Notes under the pieces: model-generated
What the model was told of the DNA's origin: nothing
What the model saw: only the letters and a program-made list of their open reading frames with translations
Database searches by the model: none
NCBI RefSeq assembly: GCF_001522545.3
Contig: NC_031799.1
Coordinates: 41,280,001-41,344,000 of the forward strand
Direction: 5' to 3'
Origin: Parus major
Lineage: Eukaryota; Chordata; Aves; Passeriformes; Paridae
DNA: 64,000 nt
Shown: piece by piece, positions 13,501-25,859 of the stretch
How the letters are laid out: every line of letters begins with the position of its first letter
Numbering within the stretch: position 1 is the stretch's first letter
Program-made: the position numbers and the translations under genes

Positions 13501-14529
13501 AGGAGCAATCAGATTCATGGCAATGAAAACAAGTAAGATAATTTATGCAACATAAAAAATCCAATACTTTGACAATTTTTAGATTATCCTGGAAAAATAG
13601 TGAAGAGTATGTCCTTTGGCATTGATGGTAGATATGACTTAACTGTATTCTTCCAACTCTGGTGTCTGTGATTCAATATCTGAAATCAAAGTAAGGAAAA
13701 CAGTCAGAAATAAAAAAATTAATGTCTAGTCAAAGATATTACTGCCTTAAGAATGCCTTAAGAATTATATTTTCCAAAGTAATTCCTATGTATTCCTACT
13801 ACTACAGCCTAAGTAATGTTTCAAAAACATCTTTGTTGGACTGTACAGATTTTTCACATTATAAATATGAGCTATCACATCTTTCTGTTTCTCTGCATCT
13901 TTAAGTAAATTGAGTTCCTTCTTAGATTTGCAGAAAATTTTTCATCCAATGAGATCAAGTTTTTTAAAGAGGTTGGGTTTTCTTACTAATATAATTCATA
14001 ATATTATGCAATAAAAAATAATAGCAATTATTTGGCATTTCAAACAGGAATTGATGAGGCAAGAGAAGTGTTTAATTAGGTAGGAGTCAGTATTTAAAAA
14101 AGAATGAAAATAATTTATAGATCAAACATTCCCTTCAAGAAGTGTGATTATAAAAACCATGTATTTCTAGAATAGAACCACAACTCAAAAAGCATTCAGG
14201 GAGCAGAAATAGCTGAACTACTGTCAGACATTTTCTTGTTGTGTAAGGGAATAGTAATTTTCAATAGTGGCTGAAGTCAGACCCAGAGCAAATCATAGTG
14301 GCTCCATATGTATTTTTACATGTTATAAAAAAATAGCATGTCATCCAATTGTATTAAATTTCACTCTGTAAGCTTTTGCTTGTAACAGTAGTGATAAGCT
14401 TAAAAAAGAAAAGAAATATTTGATGAACAGGAGGTGGGGATAAAAGTAAAACACTTAACATCTAGTGAAAGACAGTCAACAATACAAGCATCATATAATT
14501 TCGTCATACGCTTATTTTCATGTAATTCT
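7599..14529. other. Non-coding stretch, no gene seen
   Basis: AT-rich sequence with chance ORFs below 90 codons, none showing a recognisable domain. It includes simple runs such as the A-run near 12768 and the palindrome at 11153. No RNA gene was recognised. Confidence 0.6.
11153..11176. repeat. Perfect 11-bp-arm palindrome
   Basis: TCCCACACACA (11153-11163), a 2-nt spacer CT, then TGTGTGTGGGA (11166-11176). The arms are exactly complementary and combine a CA run with a TG run. It could extrude as a tight hairpin. No terminator-like U-tract or gene end is nearby, so its role, if any, is unknown. Confidence 0.9.
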
Positions 14530-14615
14530 ATGGTGAACAGGGAGTTGGACTCCATGACCCTTATATGTCTCTTCCAACTTGAGATGTTCAGTGATTCTGT
14601 GAATCTATGACATTG
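14530..14615 (+). mobile_element. CR1 LINE extreme 3' tail
   Basis: About 85 bp matches the closing part of CR1 elements in sense orientation: 'gagttggactccatgaccc', then 'ctcttccaacttgag' and the degenerate 'attctgtgaatctatgac' terminal repeat. It is a heavily 5'-truncated copy, as is normal for CR1. Confidence 0.8.
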
Positions 14616-17600
14616 CTGGCAGTGGTAAATCCAAGTACAGCTGAGCCTACTCCCAAGTAGGGTCACACATAGTTTGTATAGCTGTAGATAACTGCATGAG
14701 TTCCTTGAAAATTATCTAAACATTGATCCTTTTCTTGTGCTCATAAAACAGCAATCTGATTAGCACAGTTCCCAAGTACACTGCAAATACTGATTTTTAT
14801 ACATTCATTCTGAGGCAGAGAAGGTTTATTGAGATAAACAACTAGGGCAAAGACAGATTACAGAACTGCACAAAGGTTGGTCTAAAGGAACTTCAAGAAA
14901 CAGACTATTTATCCCCTTTCTCAGGAAACTAGCATCCTGACAGATCCTTATCTAAGGTGCCTTTAAATATGTCCAGTGAGAGAGAGATTTCATAGCCTTC
15001 ACAAATTATCTGGTCCAGCACTTTTCAACACATTCTTAATGGGAGTTGTTCTTATTGAGCAGTTCTAACTATTGCTTTTGTTGAAGACTATTTCTTCTCA
15101 TCTTATTGCCATTGAATAGACACTGAGTATCTTAATCTTTGCAGCAATATTTTATGCACATGAAGACTCTTCTCTGTATTACTTCTTAGTCATTTTCTTT
15201 TTGCTTGTTTTCAGGTTAACTAACCTTAATTTCCCCGGTTTTTTGTGTAGGTCCTGCATTTGGTGAGCTTTTCATGGCCCTGCTCTGGGTTCTCTGCTAT
15301 TGTTTGGATTTTGCTTTGTTTTCTTCTTGAAAGTACTGTCCAAAAAAACCCCAAAGCCATCATAATGAAGAAGTTTTATCTACATCTTTTAAACTGTTCC
15401 TCTGTTCATATGTCCTAATATGCTTTTCTTCCAACATCGTGATCTTGTTAACTCATGATCAACTGGTAAGCCAGGTCACATGTCACACCCATGGAGGCTT
15501 GTTGTGAGGCAGCTGATGCTCATCACACGATTGTGCAATTGAACATTCTTGTTTGAATAATCTGTCTTGTGTTTACTGTTGAGTATCATCCATTCACCTG
15601 CATATCCTTCTTCCAATTTTGCCAACACCATTTTCAGTCTTAATCCTCTCTCACTTTACACAGTCTCTTATGGCTTCAGATTATCTGAAGATTTAAAAAG
15701 CACATTATTACAGCTTTGTAATTTTACTGAAAGTATTTAGTATAGGAAACTAGGTGCAGGCTGCTGAAAAATACCATCTGCTCCAGGTGTTTTTCAGATT
15801 AAAAAACTGATAACTCACCATGTGGTATTTTCATGTAAGTGCTTTTGCTATCCCCATCTTAGCAATTTCGTCTTGAGCACAAGTCCCTGGCCTAGTATGC
15901 ATCTGTCATGTCATGAAAAAGACCCTTACAATAGTCAAGATATATACCATCTATTTATTCTTCCCTTCTCCATAGCCATCAGGGGCTGTGGTAGAGTAAA
16001 ACAGATAAATGTGTTCACAATGAACTCCTGTGTATTTTCACCTATTTCCTCACTAACTTGGTAGTGTTGGCAAGTAGATTGATTCATAGTTTTTTAGTTT
16101 CCCTGCCATTTTTAAAAGAAACAATCTATTTCTTTTTTTTTTTTTCCCTAGAGCTTCACCCCATTGCTCAAGGATAGCTACTACAAATTCTGAGGTATCT
16201 TCAGATGATTGTTTGAGCAAGAGTCTCATCAATCATTAGTATAAAGTTGTATTAATCCACAGGTGGATTTTTTGGTGGCTGCCAATTTGAAGGTGTCAAG
16301 CTCACTGAATTATTCTCATGCTATCCTGTAGAGATATTGTCTTGACCTCATGCTTATCTTAATGTTGTTAGAGAATATTAATCAAAATATAGGAAACCTT
16401 TGAATTTTGCGCTTTATCTGTCATCATTTCCTCTTCTTTTTCTTGCAACTGAGCAACAATTCTCTTCTAAGCTTAACAGTGCTGATGTTCTTGTTCCTGG
16501 TGATGTATCTCTCTCATTTTCTAGTTCAGATCTCCATATGTGTTTACATACCTGAACTTAGTTTCCACCTTCTGTAGGTTTTGCTTATGTTTGCTGCCAG
16601 TGAAATCCATCATTCAGCAAATTCCTCCCTTCCTACATTTCCCTGTTTTGTGTCCTTGGTATCACTGCTTTACCAGTTCTACTAAAAACTTCTAATTCTT
16701 TGACTTGATGTCCTGATTTCTGCTTTTTTTTTTTCTTTTTCAATTTGCTGATTTCATGCTACATTGCACCATCTTTTTTAAAAGTAAGCTTGCCCTCATG
16801 TCATCATCCATAAGTCACTTTACTTCACACTCTCAACATTCTCAAACTCCTTGGTGAGAAGGAAACTTTAAAGCTCTTTCATTACTGCATACTTCAATAT
16901 CTGCACCAAAACATTTTTACTAATGCATTCCAAAAACTTGCTGAGCAGTCTGTATGCTGTTTTGTAACCTCTCCAAATTCAAAGCAAATTTCTGCAGAAT
17001 TTAGCTGTAATTACCTCTGTTAACCACAGAACATATCTGTCCTGTGACAACCCAAATAAAGATAACCACGCATTCCTTGATCTAATATGTACCACACATA
17101 CCTACATCACCAGATCCACCCACTCCTCCCCTCAGTTGGGAGGGTTACAAGTAGAACCATTCTTTATACATTTGGAGTTATTTTTGCTTCTTGCATACTA
17201 TCAGCCCTTCAAGATGAAAGGTAAAGGAATGTAATTAAGAGAGCTTTAATTAAGTGGCATAAACAGCACAGAGGTTGTTTGGGCTCACTTCCTTCCTGAG
17301 ACATTTTGGATACAAAAGGGAGAGTACAGTGCAAAGTTTAGAAAACAAAACCCTCAGCCCTATATCCATATCATATCTTTGATAACAACAAGACAGAATA
17401 CAATGTTCAGCACACATTTATAGGTCTGATCCACATGTTGTAATGATGGCATAGGAAATTAGACCAGTTGGTTTTCCTTACAGCTGGAATGTGCCTTGCT
17501 TCATCATTCTCACAATGAAAATAATGAGATGCTAGACCCTATGATTATTTTCTTAACTATACATCTCATTTTATTCAGTAAGACAAGACTTTAATCTGGG

Positions 17601-20600
17601 GTCTGAAAGAATATTAAGTGGGTAAAATCCTCTAGTTAAAATGTACTCTTATTTATAAAGTACTCCTAATGTTCCCTAAGCCTTTAGCTGATGATTGAAA
17701 TGCTTTTTGGATAATAATAAATGCTATTTTACCTAGTTTAGGGTATTTTTCTCTATAAACATCTGTGAAACAGAAGGGATGAGACTTTCTCTTAAAAATT
17801 GTGGGAACACATAAAATATACAGTACACTTCCTGTTATAGAAGGCTATTTATTAGTCTAAATACTTGTGCAATATTTGGCAAATGATCAAAACTAGATTC
17901 CCTTAGTGTGTTTACAGTGTTCTGAATTAAAAGCAAACCCCATTTTCAAGTGGCATATTTCATAGAAACTGAAATGTTTCTATCGTGCTGCATGTAGTTG
18001 TACTTTCTACTTGACATGATAAGCTCCAAATGTTGAGCACAAAGATTGCAGCAAAGTTTGTAACAAAGTTCTTGAGAGAATTATACTCATCATCTAGCAA
18101 TTCTTTTTATAAGAAGAACCAAAGGAGTCTTTTCCCCAGTGTAGGAACTTTTTTTTTTTCTATGACTGTATGTTTACTTAAGTTTCTGCCTGATGCTGTA
18201 CTTAATCAGCTACACTGAGAAAAATTCTTTTGATTTCATTGCAAATTCAGTTGCTCTTTATCCCATTTTAATGTTCTTTCCCATAACCTTTGAGTGGTAA
18301 AATGGTCCCAGACAAGAACATAAGAGCTCCCATTTCTCTAGTGAATGCTTCAGAAATGTACTAAGGCATAAATTTAGCAAAAGTTTTGAACAGACACTGC
18401 TTCTGCATCAAACTCTGAAAAAATATCTTGGAGAGTTACAGAAATGCACTTTCAGGGAAACAAAAATTACTCCCCACCATTCTCTTTTCAACTCAGGTTC
18501 AAAACCTGATGGAGCAACAAACTGGTTTATTCATTATCATTATTGTTACTAAAGGGGTTTTGACAAGTTTGAGAGAAAACTGGGTCATTTCATAATAGCA
18601 GCTTCTGAGTGTATTTCACCATTACCTAAGTATTCAAAAGCCGTGCAACACTTAATAAAATGTTGCACAGGAAAAATGTGCTTGGGTCATGTTTCATGTT
18701 ATAAATAGACAGATAGGCAAACACATACACTGTACCATTTCCAAGAAAAACACCTTCTATTCCAGTAACCTGTCTCTCTTTCCATATCTCAGATTTAGTA
18801 ATCTTTTTACTGAATTGCAGACTGCCCTTGGACTTTCAGTCATCCTTGAATTTAAATAAAAACATTGGCATCTGTAGTTTTATTTCTTTTTTCTTTTACT
18901 TAAGTACTTTAATAACCATGAATAGTCCTGACTGAAATTCCGATGAGACACTCTACTGCACTTCAGGAAAACCACCATTTGCTGTATACAGTCAATTGGT
19001 CTATGGATATTTTAGGACTGTGGCTTTAGCTGAATCAGGGATACTTGAAAAGAGAATGAGTATAAAAAAAAATATGTGTATGCAGCCTTCTAAAAACAAA
19101 TCTACCTTTGTCCAAACACTTGAGTACCTTTCAAAGGAGTACCTGCCCCTCAAAGGGGCATATTTTGCTTCATGATCTAAAGGATTCAGTTAGGCTTTTT
19201 CCTGTGAAATAACTCTGACATAATTAACAATTTTTGGAGCCAAGCATTTTCAAAGACGTTGCAGAAAATACTTCTATCAAAGTTGAGGCAGACAATTGCA
19301 GAAAACAGAAATCTAATTATTACACCACATTGTGTAAAGAAAGACTCATTCAATAAATAACAAATATGCATGTTGTCAAGCCACACTTTCCTGATGAATA
19401 CACTGTTGTTGCTTTCCTTTTAACATTCTCTCCATTTTCAGCATCCCTATTACATCACACAGAAAGATTCTACCATAAAAAAATGAGATTTTTATTGAAG
19501 GCTGTTATCTTTTTTTTCTCATGTAAATACAGTGCAGCCAGAAAATTTATGCCAAATTAAAGCAATAGTAAGGTAGTAGAATTCAGATTTTCTAATTTCA
19601 CAGGAGTCAGAAGATGTAGATGGGAAGCATACCATGTAACACACCAAAATACTTAGCTTGATATTGAGAGATACAGCCTGTAGAACAGGAATAAACAAGG
19701 AGGTCAACTTTCTTTAGGATCAACTCTTAATATTTTAATTTTTAAATTTAACTAGGATTATTCATTTATGTTTAGAACCCATAAGTGCTTTTTTGAGGAG
19801 GGGCTGATAAGGACCATAAAGATAGCTGAAGAAAGAAACATTTCAAACTGAGCAAGGATGTTGAAATCAAGGCAATAGGCTTTGGCTAAATTGAGATTTT
19901 AATCAGCAGTTGCTCATGGGACTGAACTAATGACTGTGATTTCCTTATTTCAAGAGATAGCTTCAGCAACCTGTAGAAAATTTGAGCATCTAACTAACTG
20001 CAATGGATGGGAGAATGAAACAGCTTCAGGTAGTTCATTACTGGTACAGACAGAAACTTTCTGAGATCCGCCCATGGGAACTGACAGGAGAGAAAAACCT
20101 CTTAGTCAACAATTGTGGGACATGTGGAAATCACTCTGGAGCAGCAGCAGTATGTCTAAATCCATTGTTATCCAGATAGACTCAAATGCTCTTTTAAGAG
20201 TAAAGGCCACTTCCAGTCAGTTTTTGAAGACATGATATGTACAAGTGAAAAAGAGAGAGCAGACTGGCGTGTAGTCTCTGGAGTGTTTCTGTAATCTCCT
20301 GAGGCCAAGCATGAACAAAAGGAGAATGTTTTCCTTAAGAAGCATAATCACATGATGAGCAGGATTATCAGAAGAAGATGAGCAGGATTATCAGAAGAAA
20401 AATAAAATTAAGAAAAGCATGAAGCAAGATAGTAAGTGAAAGCGTCAGATTCACAAATGTCACATCGACAGATTGAAACAGATAGTGATAACATGGAACC
20501 AGGAGGCTCTCAGGCTTTTCTTACTACTCAGATTCATTATATGACATCACACTTAAAATCTTCTGAGAGCGACCTGACTTTTTGTACAATCTGTCATGGT

Positions 20601-20989
20601 ACTTAACTGTTTATTCACATCAAACATAACACATGAAAGTGAGAAGTTTGTAGCATTTTTAACAAGGGCAGTTTCCTTCTCAACCTGTACTTGTTAAGAA
20701 GATGAGAGACATGAAAAAAACCAGAGTGGTTTCTAAAGAATTCAGACTGCAGAAGTGGTTTTCCTCCCTCTGAATGTCAGCTACAGGCCACACTTTTGGT
20801 TTTTTTATATGTGGAGAGACCAGTGCAGAGACATTACATGACTCATATACAAGTATAGATCATATCATATTCTCAGTATAAAAAGAGAAAATTCCCTAGC
20901 GGACTCTCAGATGCAAGCCATTATTTTTGGTTTCCATGTATATATCACTGTGTTTCTTGGATTTACAGTGAAATTTATTGTTGATACAA
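14616..20989. other. Non-coding stretch, no gene seen
   Basis: AT-rich intergenic sequence with scattered short ORFs and T- or A-runs. No coding region, RNA gene or clear transposon was recognised. A small exact tandem duplication at 20354-20399 is listed separately. Confidence 0.6.
20354..20399 (+). repeat. Exact 23-bp tandem duplication
   Basis: Two perfect adjacent copies of a 23-bp unit, 20354-20376 and 20377-20399, beginning gatgagcaggatt and ending cagaagaa. The lack of divergence implies a recent replication-slippage duplication. Confidence 0.9.
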
Positions 20990-22612
20990 AAATTGATGTG
21001 GATTAATGTATAAACCAAAAGACTACCCCTCCCTTCCATACCCTTTTAACACTAGTACTGAGGAGTTATTCTATAAGCTATTAAGAAAAATCTCTGGATT
21101 GTCAGCTCTTGTCCTTGTGGGAGACTTCAAGTTCACAGACATTTACTGGAAATACCATATTAATGTTACAGACAAGTCTAGGCGATTCCTGGAGCTGAAG
21201 ATAATTGCTTGCCACAAATTCTCCAACCAGAGAAGATGCCTTCCTATATATGTTATCTATTTATAGAGAAGTACCCGTGCGTGTGATGGTAGGTGTTTGT
21301 TGTGGCCACAGTGACGATGAAGTGGTTGATTTCAAAATTCTTAATGTAATGAGAAAAAAGTTCAACGTAGTTTCTACTGTGTATTCCAAGAGAACAAATT
21401 CTCAGCTACTCAAGTAGCTGCCTTGAAATATGCACTAGGAATATGCTTTTGAGGCCTCCATGAGTGCTGGTCAGTCTTAAAGAACCACTGTTGTAAAGCG
21501 TGGAAGTAAACCATCCTATTGTGTCACAAGTGTCAAGCAAGAGGGACAGAAGACCAGCTTGGTTTAACAGGGAACTCCTCTTGGAACTTGGGAAGAAAAA
21601 AAGAGTGGATGATATCTAGAAGATGAGAACTTTTAGGAAGATCATATATGTTCACAAACACAGGAGATGGCATGCAAGGCCAAAGCTCAATAAAAGCTAA
21701 AAATGGCCAGTGCTGTGCACTTGTAAAACATGTTAATATCAAGAGGCCCAAGGAAAACATTGGACCAATTCTTGTTCAAGGTAGTCCCAGAAAAACTGGA
21801 GGTATTCAGTACTTCTGGGTTTTTTTCCCCCTTAATAATACTGGTAAGACCTCAGAGTCAAAGGATCACAACTGCAGGAACAGTGACTCTCCATTTGTGC
21901 ACAGAAATTAAGGGGCCAGCTGTATCACCTGACTGTTCATAAGATCATGAGACCTGATGAGATTAATCCCAGAGTTCTGAAGGAGCTGTTGGATGTGATG
22001 GTAGGACCCCACTCAAAAGTCATCGGTGTCTGGGGAGGTCCTTGCTGACTGGAAGCTGGACAGTCATTACAATTTAAAAATATGTGAGGGAGTACACAGG
22101 AAACTACAGATTTGTGAGTCTAACCTTAGTACCTGGAAAAATCATGGAGAAGACACTACTGGAAATGAATGGCATTTCAAGGAAACTCAATCATCAGGCT
22201 CAGCATGGGTTCACAAAGGGAAGTCTGACTAATCTGAGACGCTTCTACAATTAGGTCATCTGCCTAGTGGGTAAAGAGACAGAGGTGGATGTGGTTTTCT
22301 TGGATTTCATAATGCTTTTGATACTGTCCTTTATAGCATCCTTTTGGACAGGTTGTCCAGCTCTGAGATGAACAGGTGCACACTTTCCTGACTGTGTTGA
22401 CATTCAGAAGCATTTCCTTATTGAGAGGGTGGTTGCACACTGGAAAAGACTCCCTAAAAAGATGGTTGATGTCCCATACCTGGTGGCACCTTAAAAGGAG
22501 ACATTTGGACAATGCCCTCAGGGCTTTAACAGTTAGTCAGCTGTGATCAAACAATGGGACTAGATGAGTGTTGTATGCTCCTGCCAACTGGAACTACTCT
22601 ATTCTGTCCTAA
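20990..22612 (+). mobile_element. CR1 LINE copy with internal deletion
   Basis: This is a degenerate CR1 in sense orientation. The frame at 21006-21210 retains the endonuclease core, including LVLVGDFKF, the drifted VGDFN catalytic-region motif, and RRFLEL. Wording near 21297-21345 corresponds to the CSDHE-type endonuclease end. Wording near 21958-22320 corresponds to the reverse-transcriptase start: INPRVLKELLDV, a drifted QHGFTKG-type motif near 22200, and LDF..AFDTV near 22300. Just after 22370 the sequence jumps to the 3'UTR, so most of the RT catalytic domain is deleted. The tail ends near 22610 ('tggacaatgccct' at 22508, 'ggactagatgag' at 22557). Many stops and frameshifts make it inactive. 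Confidence 0.85.
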
Positions 22613-23599
22613 TTAAAAATTTGTGAAAACTCCTGAACCAAATGCAACCAGAAAGTAAAAACCTTCTCAAAGTTGTTGGTCCTTTGAGGACTTTTACTAC
22701 GTTTCCTGCTGTCAGTGCTTTCTCTTCCAGGACTTCAGCCAGCATCTTTTTCATGGGCTTGTGACTTGTGACAGCTCTGGGTATGGCCACTCAGGATTTG
22801 AAGGCCTGGGCAACTCACTTCAGTGCTTTGTGATTCTTACAGAAATTTTGTTTTTATTCCTTATCTCCAGATTGAAACTCTCTAGTTTCAGGGGATGCCA
22901 CTATCTCTCACCCTCCCATGAATGTGTTCCCACCCTTTTGATGAGGGATGTCCTCATCCTTTGAAACACCAGTCTGAGCTGTGAGATGTCCCAATACCTT
23001 GTCAGCTCCACATTGAACCAGTTCCAGCTTCCAAAGATTGCTTTAAAGGATGGAGATTCACTTATTTGTCAACCTGACTCCAGGACCCCAAAGAGGACAC
23101 AGTGCATGGATGAATTCTGATACATGCTGAGCAGAGGGGCGTCACCCTCTTCCTTACAGAAGTTCCAGAACTTCTTCCAGAATTCCTTCTGGCTAGAGAA
23201 CAAAGATAGGGCAATGCATGCCAGAGGAAGCCAAGTGTTGCCTGTGACACATCATGGGAGAAAGCAGGAGAGCCCAAAGGTCTGCCCAGCAGTGTGGAGT
23301 ATGTGGAGAGCCTGGAGATGTCTGTCATGGGCAGAGCAAACTGGCAGGATTCTGGGAAGGCACATCCAAGGCCTCAGTGACTGTCTCGTAACACCAATGT
23401 GAGTATAAGATGACAAGATGGAGAATGGAGTTGGCATTGGTGTAGAGGTAACCCCAAAGGCATGTAGTGAGATGGTGTAGCATGGGTGTTGATGGCCCAT
23501 TGTGGTATCACCTAGAGATGGATTGTGACCCAACATCCCTCACTCCTTACACCTGAGCACCAAGTTTCACCCAGCCAGCTCAGGCCCAGACACGTCTGA
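22613..23599. other. Unassigned spacer between CR1 copies
   Basis: About 1 kb with moderate GC lies between two CR1 fragments. Overlapping short ORFs on both strands (for example 23124-23402) have no recognisable domain. It may be old repeat sequence or flanking sequence that travelled with the TOPORS-like gene. Confidence 0.4.
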
Positions 23600-24440
23600 A
23601 GGACAGGATGCCATCCACAGAACCCTAGACAAGTTCCTGAAATGAGCCCATGGGAACCTCATGAGTTTTAACAAGACCAAGTGCAAGGTGCTTCAACTGT
23701 GTCAGGACAGCCCCCAGTATCAGCACAATCTGGGGCATGAACAGATGGAGAGCAGCCCTGGGGAGAAGGATTTGGGGGTGCTGGTGGATGAGAGGCTGGA
23801 CATGACCCAGCCATGGGCACTCCCAGCCCAGAGAGCCAAACGTGTCCTGGGCTGCATCCAGAGCAGTGTGGGCAGCAGGGGAGGGAGGGGATTCTGTCCC
23901 TCTGCTCTGCTCTGGTGAGAGCTCACCTGGAACCCTGCATCCAGCTCTGGGGTACCAGCATAGGAAGGACACGGAACTGTCGGAGCAAGTCTAGAGAAGG
24001 CCACCAGGATGATTAGAGGGATGGAGGACTTCACCTATGAAGAAAGGCTGAGGGAATTGGGAAGCCAGGAAAAGAGATGGCTTTGGAGTGACTATTATGG
24101 CCTTCCAGTACCTGAAGGGAACCTACACTAAAGATGAGGCAAGACTGTTTACAACAGCAATGACAGGACAAGGTGGAATGAGTTAAAATTGAAAGACAGC
24201 AGGTTTTGATTAGATACTAGGATGGAATTATTTACTGTTAGAATGGTGAGGCGTTAGAACAGGTTTCCCAGGAAAGTTTTGAATGCTGTGGGTGTTGTCC
24301 CTGGAGCTGTTTGAGACCAGGTTGAATTGGGCACTGGGTAATTTGTTCTAGTTGAAGGTGCCCCTGACCATGGCAGGAGGGTTGGAACCAGATGCTCATG
24401 AAGGTCCCTGTCCAACCAAAATCATTCCATGAATCTCCTG
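23600..24440 (+). mobile_element. CR1 LINE fragment, RT C-terminus and 3'UTR
   Basis: The frame at 23661-23918 encodes the characteristic end of the CR1 reverse-transcriptase ORF (FNKTKCKVL, EKDLGVLVDERL, CIQSSVGSR). It is followed by 'gctctggtgagagctcacctgga' style sequence and the 3'UTR ('gccaccaggatgatta', 'ggtccctgtccaacc'), ending with 'attccatgaat' at about 24434. Orientation is +. It is moderately diverged and truncated at the 5' side. It ends about 0.3 kb upstream of the TOPORS-like exon. Confidence 0.9.
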
Positions 24441-24760
24441 ACTCCTGATGAGCATTTGGCAAGGTTTGAAATGTTGAGTGAGGCCTTTGATGTTGGCATT
24501 GTGCAAGGAGAGTTGTTTGTTGCAGCTCTCTGTGTTCAACTCCAGAACCATTGAAGAATCTTCCCCCTCCCTGCCAGGTTCAGGCATCAGGGACACCCAG
24601 GAGGTGCGCTTGCAGCAGCAGAGGTGAGCTGGGAGGTGAAAGCTACTGAGGAGCTGAGATGGTTTCCTTCCTGAGGACCAGGACATTTCTGTCACCCCTT
24701 TTGGGTCCAGGCAATGGCCTTCGTGCTTCTTCCCCTTCTAGAGTAAAACCTGCTGCTGCA

Positions 24761-24787
24761 ATGCTGGTGAATGGGAGCAACTCATAA
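24761..24787 (+). other. Short upstream ORF before TOPORS-like gene
   Basis: An ATG at 24761 opens an 8-codon ORF that stops at TAA 24785-24787. It overlaps, out of frame, the weak in-frame ATG at 24771 and lies 34 bp upstream of the preferred ATG at 24822. If transcribed, it would favour re-initiation at 24822. Translation is untested. Confidence 0.4.
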
Positions 24788-24821
24788 CCCCAGCTCCCCT
24801 CAGCCCACTGCAGAGAAGAGC

Positions 24822-25682
24822 ATGGCCACAGAGGTGGACAACTGCTGTCCCATCTGCCTGGACAGCTGGAAGGAGATCAGCTACATATTGCCATGCCTGC
24901 ACCAGTTCTGTTACACCTGCATCCTGCAGTGGGCAGAGAGTACACCCAAGTGCCCTCTCTGCAAGAGGAGTATTCTGTCCATCTTGCACTCTGTGGGGAC
25001 AGAAAATGACTACATGGAGCACGTCATTGCACTATCTGAGACACCATCCATCATTGTCCACCAGGCAAGAGGAGACCTCAGACACCTTGACCTCCATTTC
25101 TCTGAAGCATCCCAAACATTGGCTGCAGAAGGAATGCCCAGGCATCCTGTGGGCAGCCTCCAGCCTGGGGAATGGGTGGTACTTTTCCGGGACCACCCAT
25201 GCCTCCTAGATACTCTGGTGCTCTGGGTCCGACCAAGGTTAAGGCAGATCTTCAGGAACAACTGGATGGAGGCAGACCTAGTGGAGGACACAGTCATGGA
25301 CATCCTGACCAACCACGGAATCGATGAAGACCAGCTGGTCCAAATGCTGGGGGTATCCCTCCAAAACCATGTGCTGATATTTGTGCAACAGCTTGTCCGT
25401 GTTGCTGTGCGACGGTGCAGCAGGGAAGCTTGTCGTCTGCTGGCCCACCAGCCCTATCTCCCTGCTCAGGTCCCAGCACTTTTGACAGCCCTGCAAGATG
25501 TACCATGGATGAGATGCCCAACACCTCCTCCACTGCCATGGCTGGGGATTTCAGAAGCTACCCCTCTATACCCATTACCATCATTGTTGGAGCAAGAAGA
25601 GCCCCAGGAGGAGCCAGAGGAGTCTGTTCCTCAGTCCTCCACTTCCAGACAGGGCAGTGAACCCTCTCCTGAGGGGCCATGA
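24822..25682 (+). CDS. TOPORS-like RING-finger E3 ubiquitin ligase
   Basis: Intact single-exon ORF of 286 codons. The ATG at 24822 is chosen because it has A at -3 and G at +4 and matches the MATEVDN start I know from avian TOPORS-like proteins; an in-frame ATG at 24771 has a poor context and would add 17 residues. Residues 9-47 form a complete C3HC4 RING (C-x2-C-x12-C-x-H-x2-C-x2-C-x10-C-x2-C), the E2-binding module of E3 ligases. After a linker, residues about 125-210 (LRQIF..NWMEADLVEDTVMDIL, LVRVAVRRCSREACRLL) correspond to the TOPORS homology region. The tail is proline- and glutamate-rich. It is much shorter than canonical TOPORS (about 1000 residues) and lacks the RS-rich C-terminus. 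A possible splice acceptor (cttccccttctag) ends at 24741. CR1 copies lie on both sides. Substrate and expression are unknown. Confidence 0.8.
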   Translation: MATEVDNCCPICLDSWKEISYILPCLHQFCYTCILQWAESTPKCPLCKRSILSILHSVGTENDYMEHVIALSETPSIIVHQARGDLRHLDLHFSEASQTLAAEGMPRHPVGSLQPGEWVVLFRDHPCLLDTLVLWVRPRLRQIFRNNWMEADLVEDTVMDILTNHGIDEDQLVQMLGVSLQNHVLIFVQQLVRVAVRRCSREACRLLAHQPYLPAQVPALLTALQDVPWMRCPTPPPLPWLGISEATPLYPLPSLLEQEEPQEEPEESVPQSSTSRQGSEPSPEGP

Positions 25683-25845
25683 TGACCCCTGAAGAGGCAG
25701 GCAAGTAGCCCTGGGGCTTCTTCAGCCACCCCTGCATCCGTGACTTTGGAGGATGCCTCAGGGGTTAGCCAAACTGGAACTGAACCACCAGCTGGGGCAT
25801 GCACCAACCCCCTAGGGCTCCCAGCCCCTCCTATCTTGCTATCCA

Positions 25846-25851
25846 AATAAA
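25846..25851 (+). terminator. Poly(A) signal of the TOPORS-like gene
   Basis: A canonical AATAAA lies 164 nt after the TGA stop of the RING ORF, a normal spacing for a short 3'UTR. It supports a functional transcription unit but does not prove expression. Confidence 0.6.
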
Positions 25852-25859
25852 ATGAATGT

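Noticed and set aside
23124..23536. Overlapping ORFs of about 90 codons on both strands
   Set aside because: Mutually overlapping, no domain, in a repeat-rich spacer.
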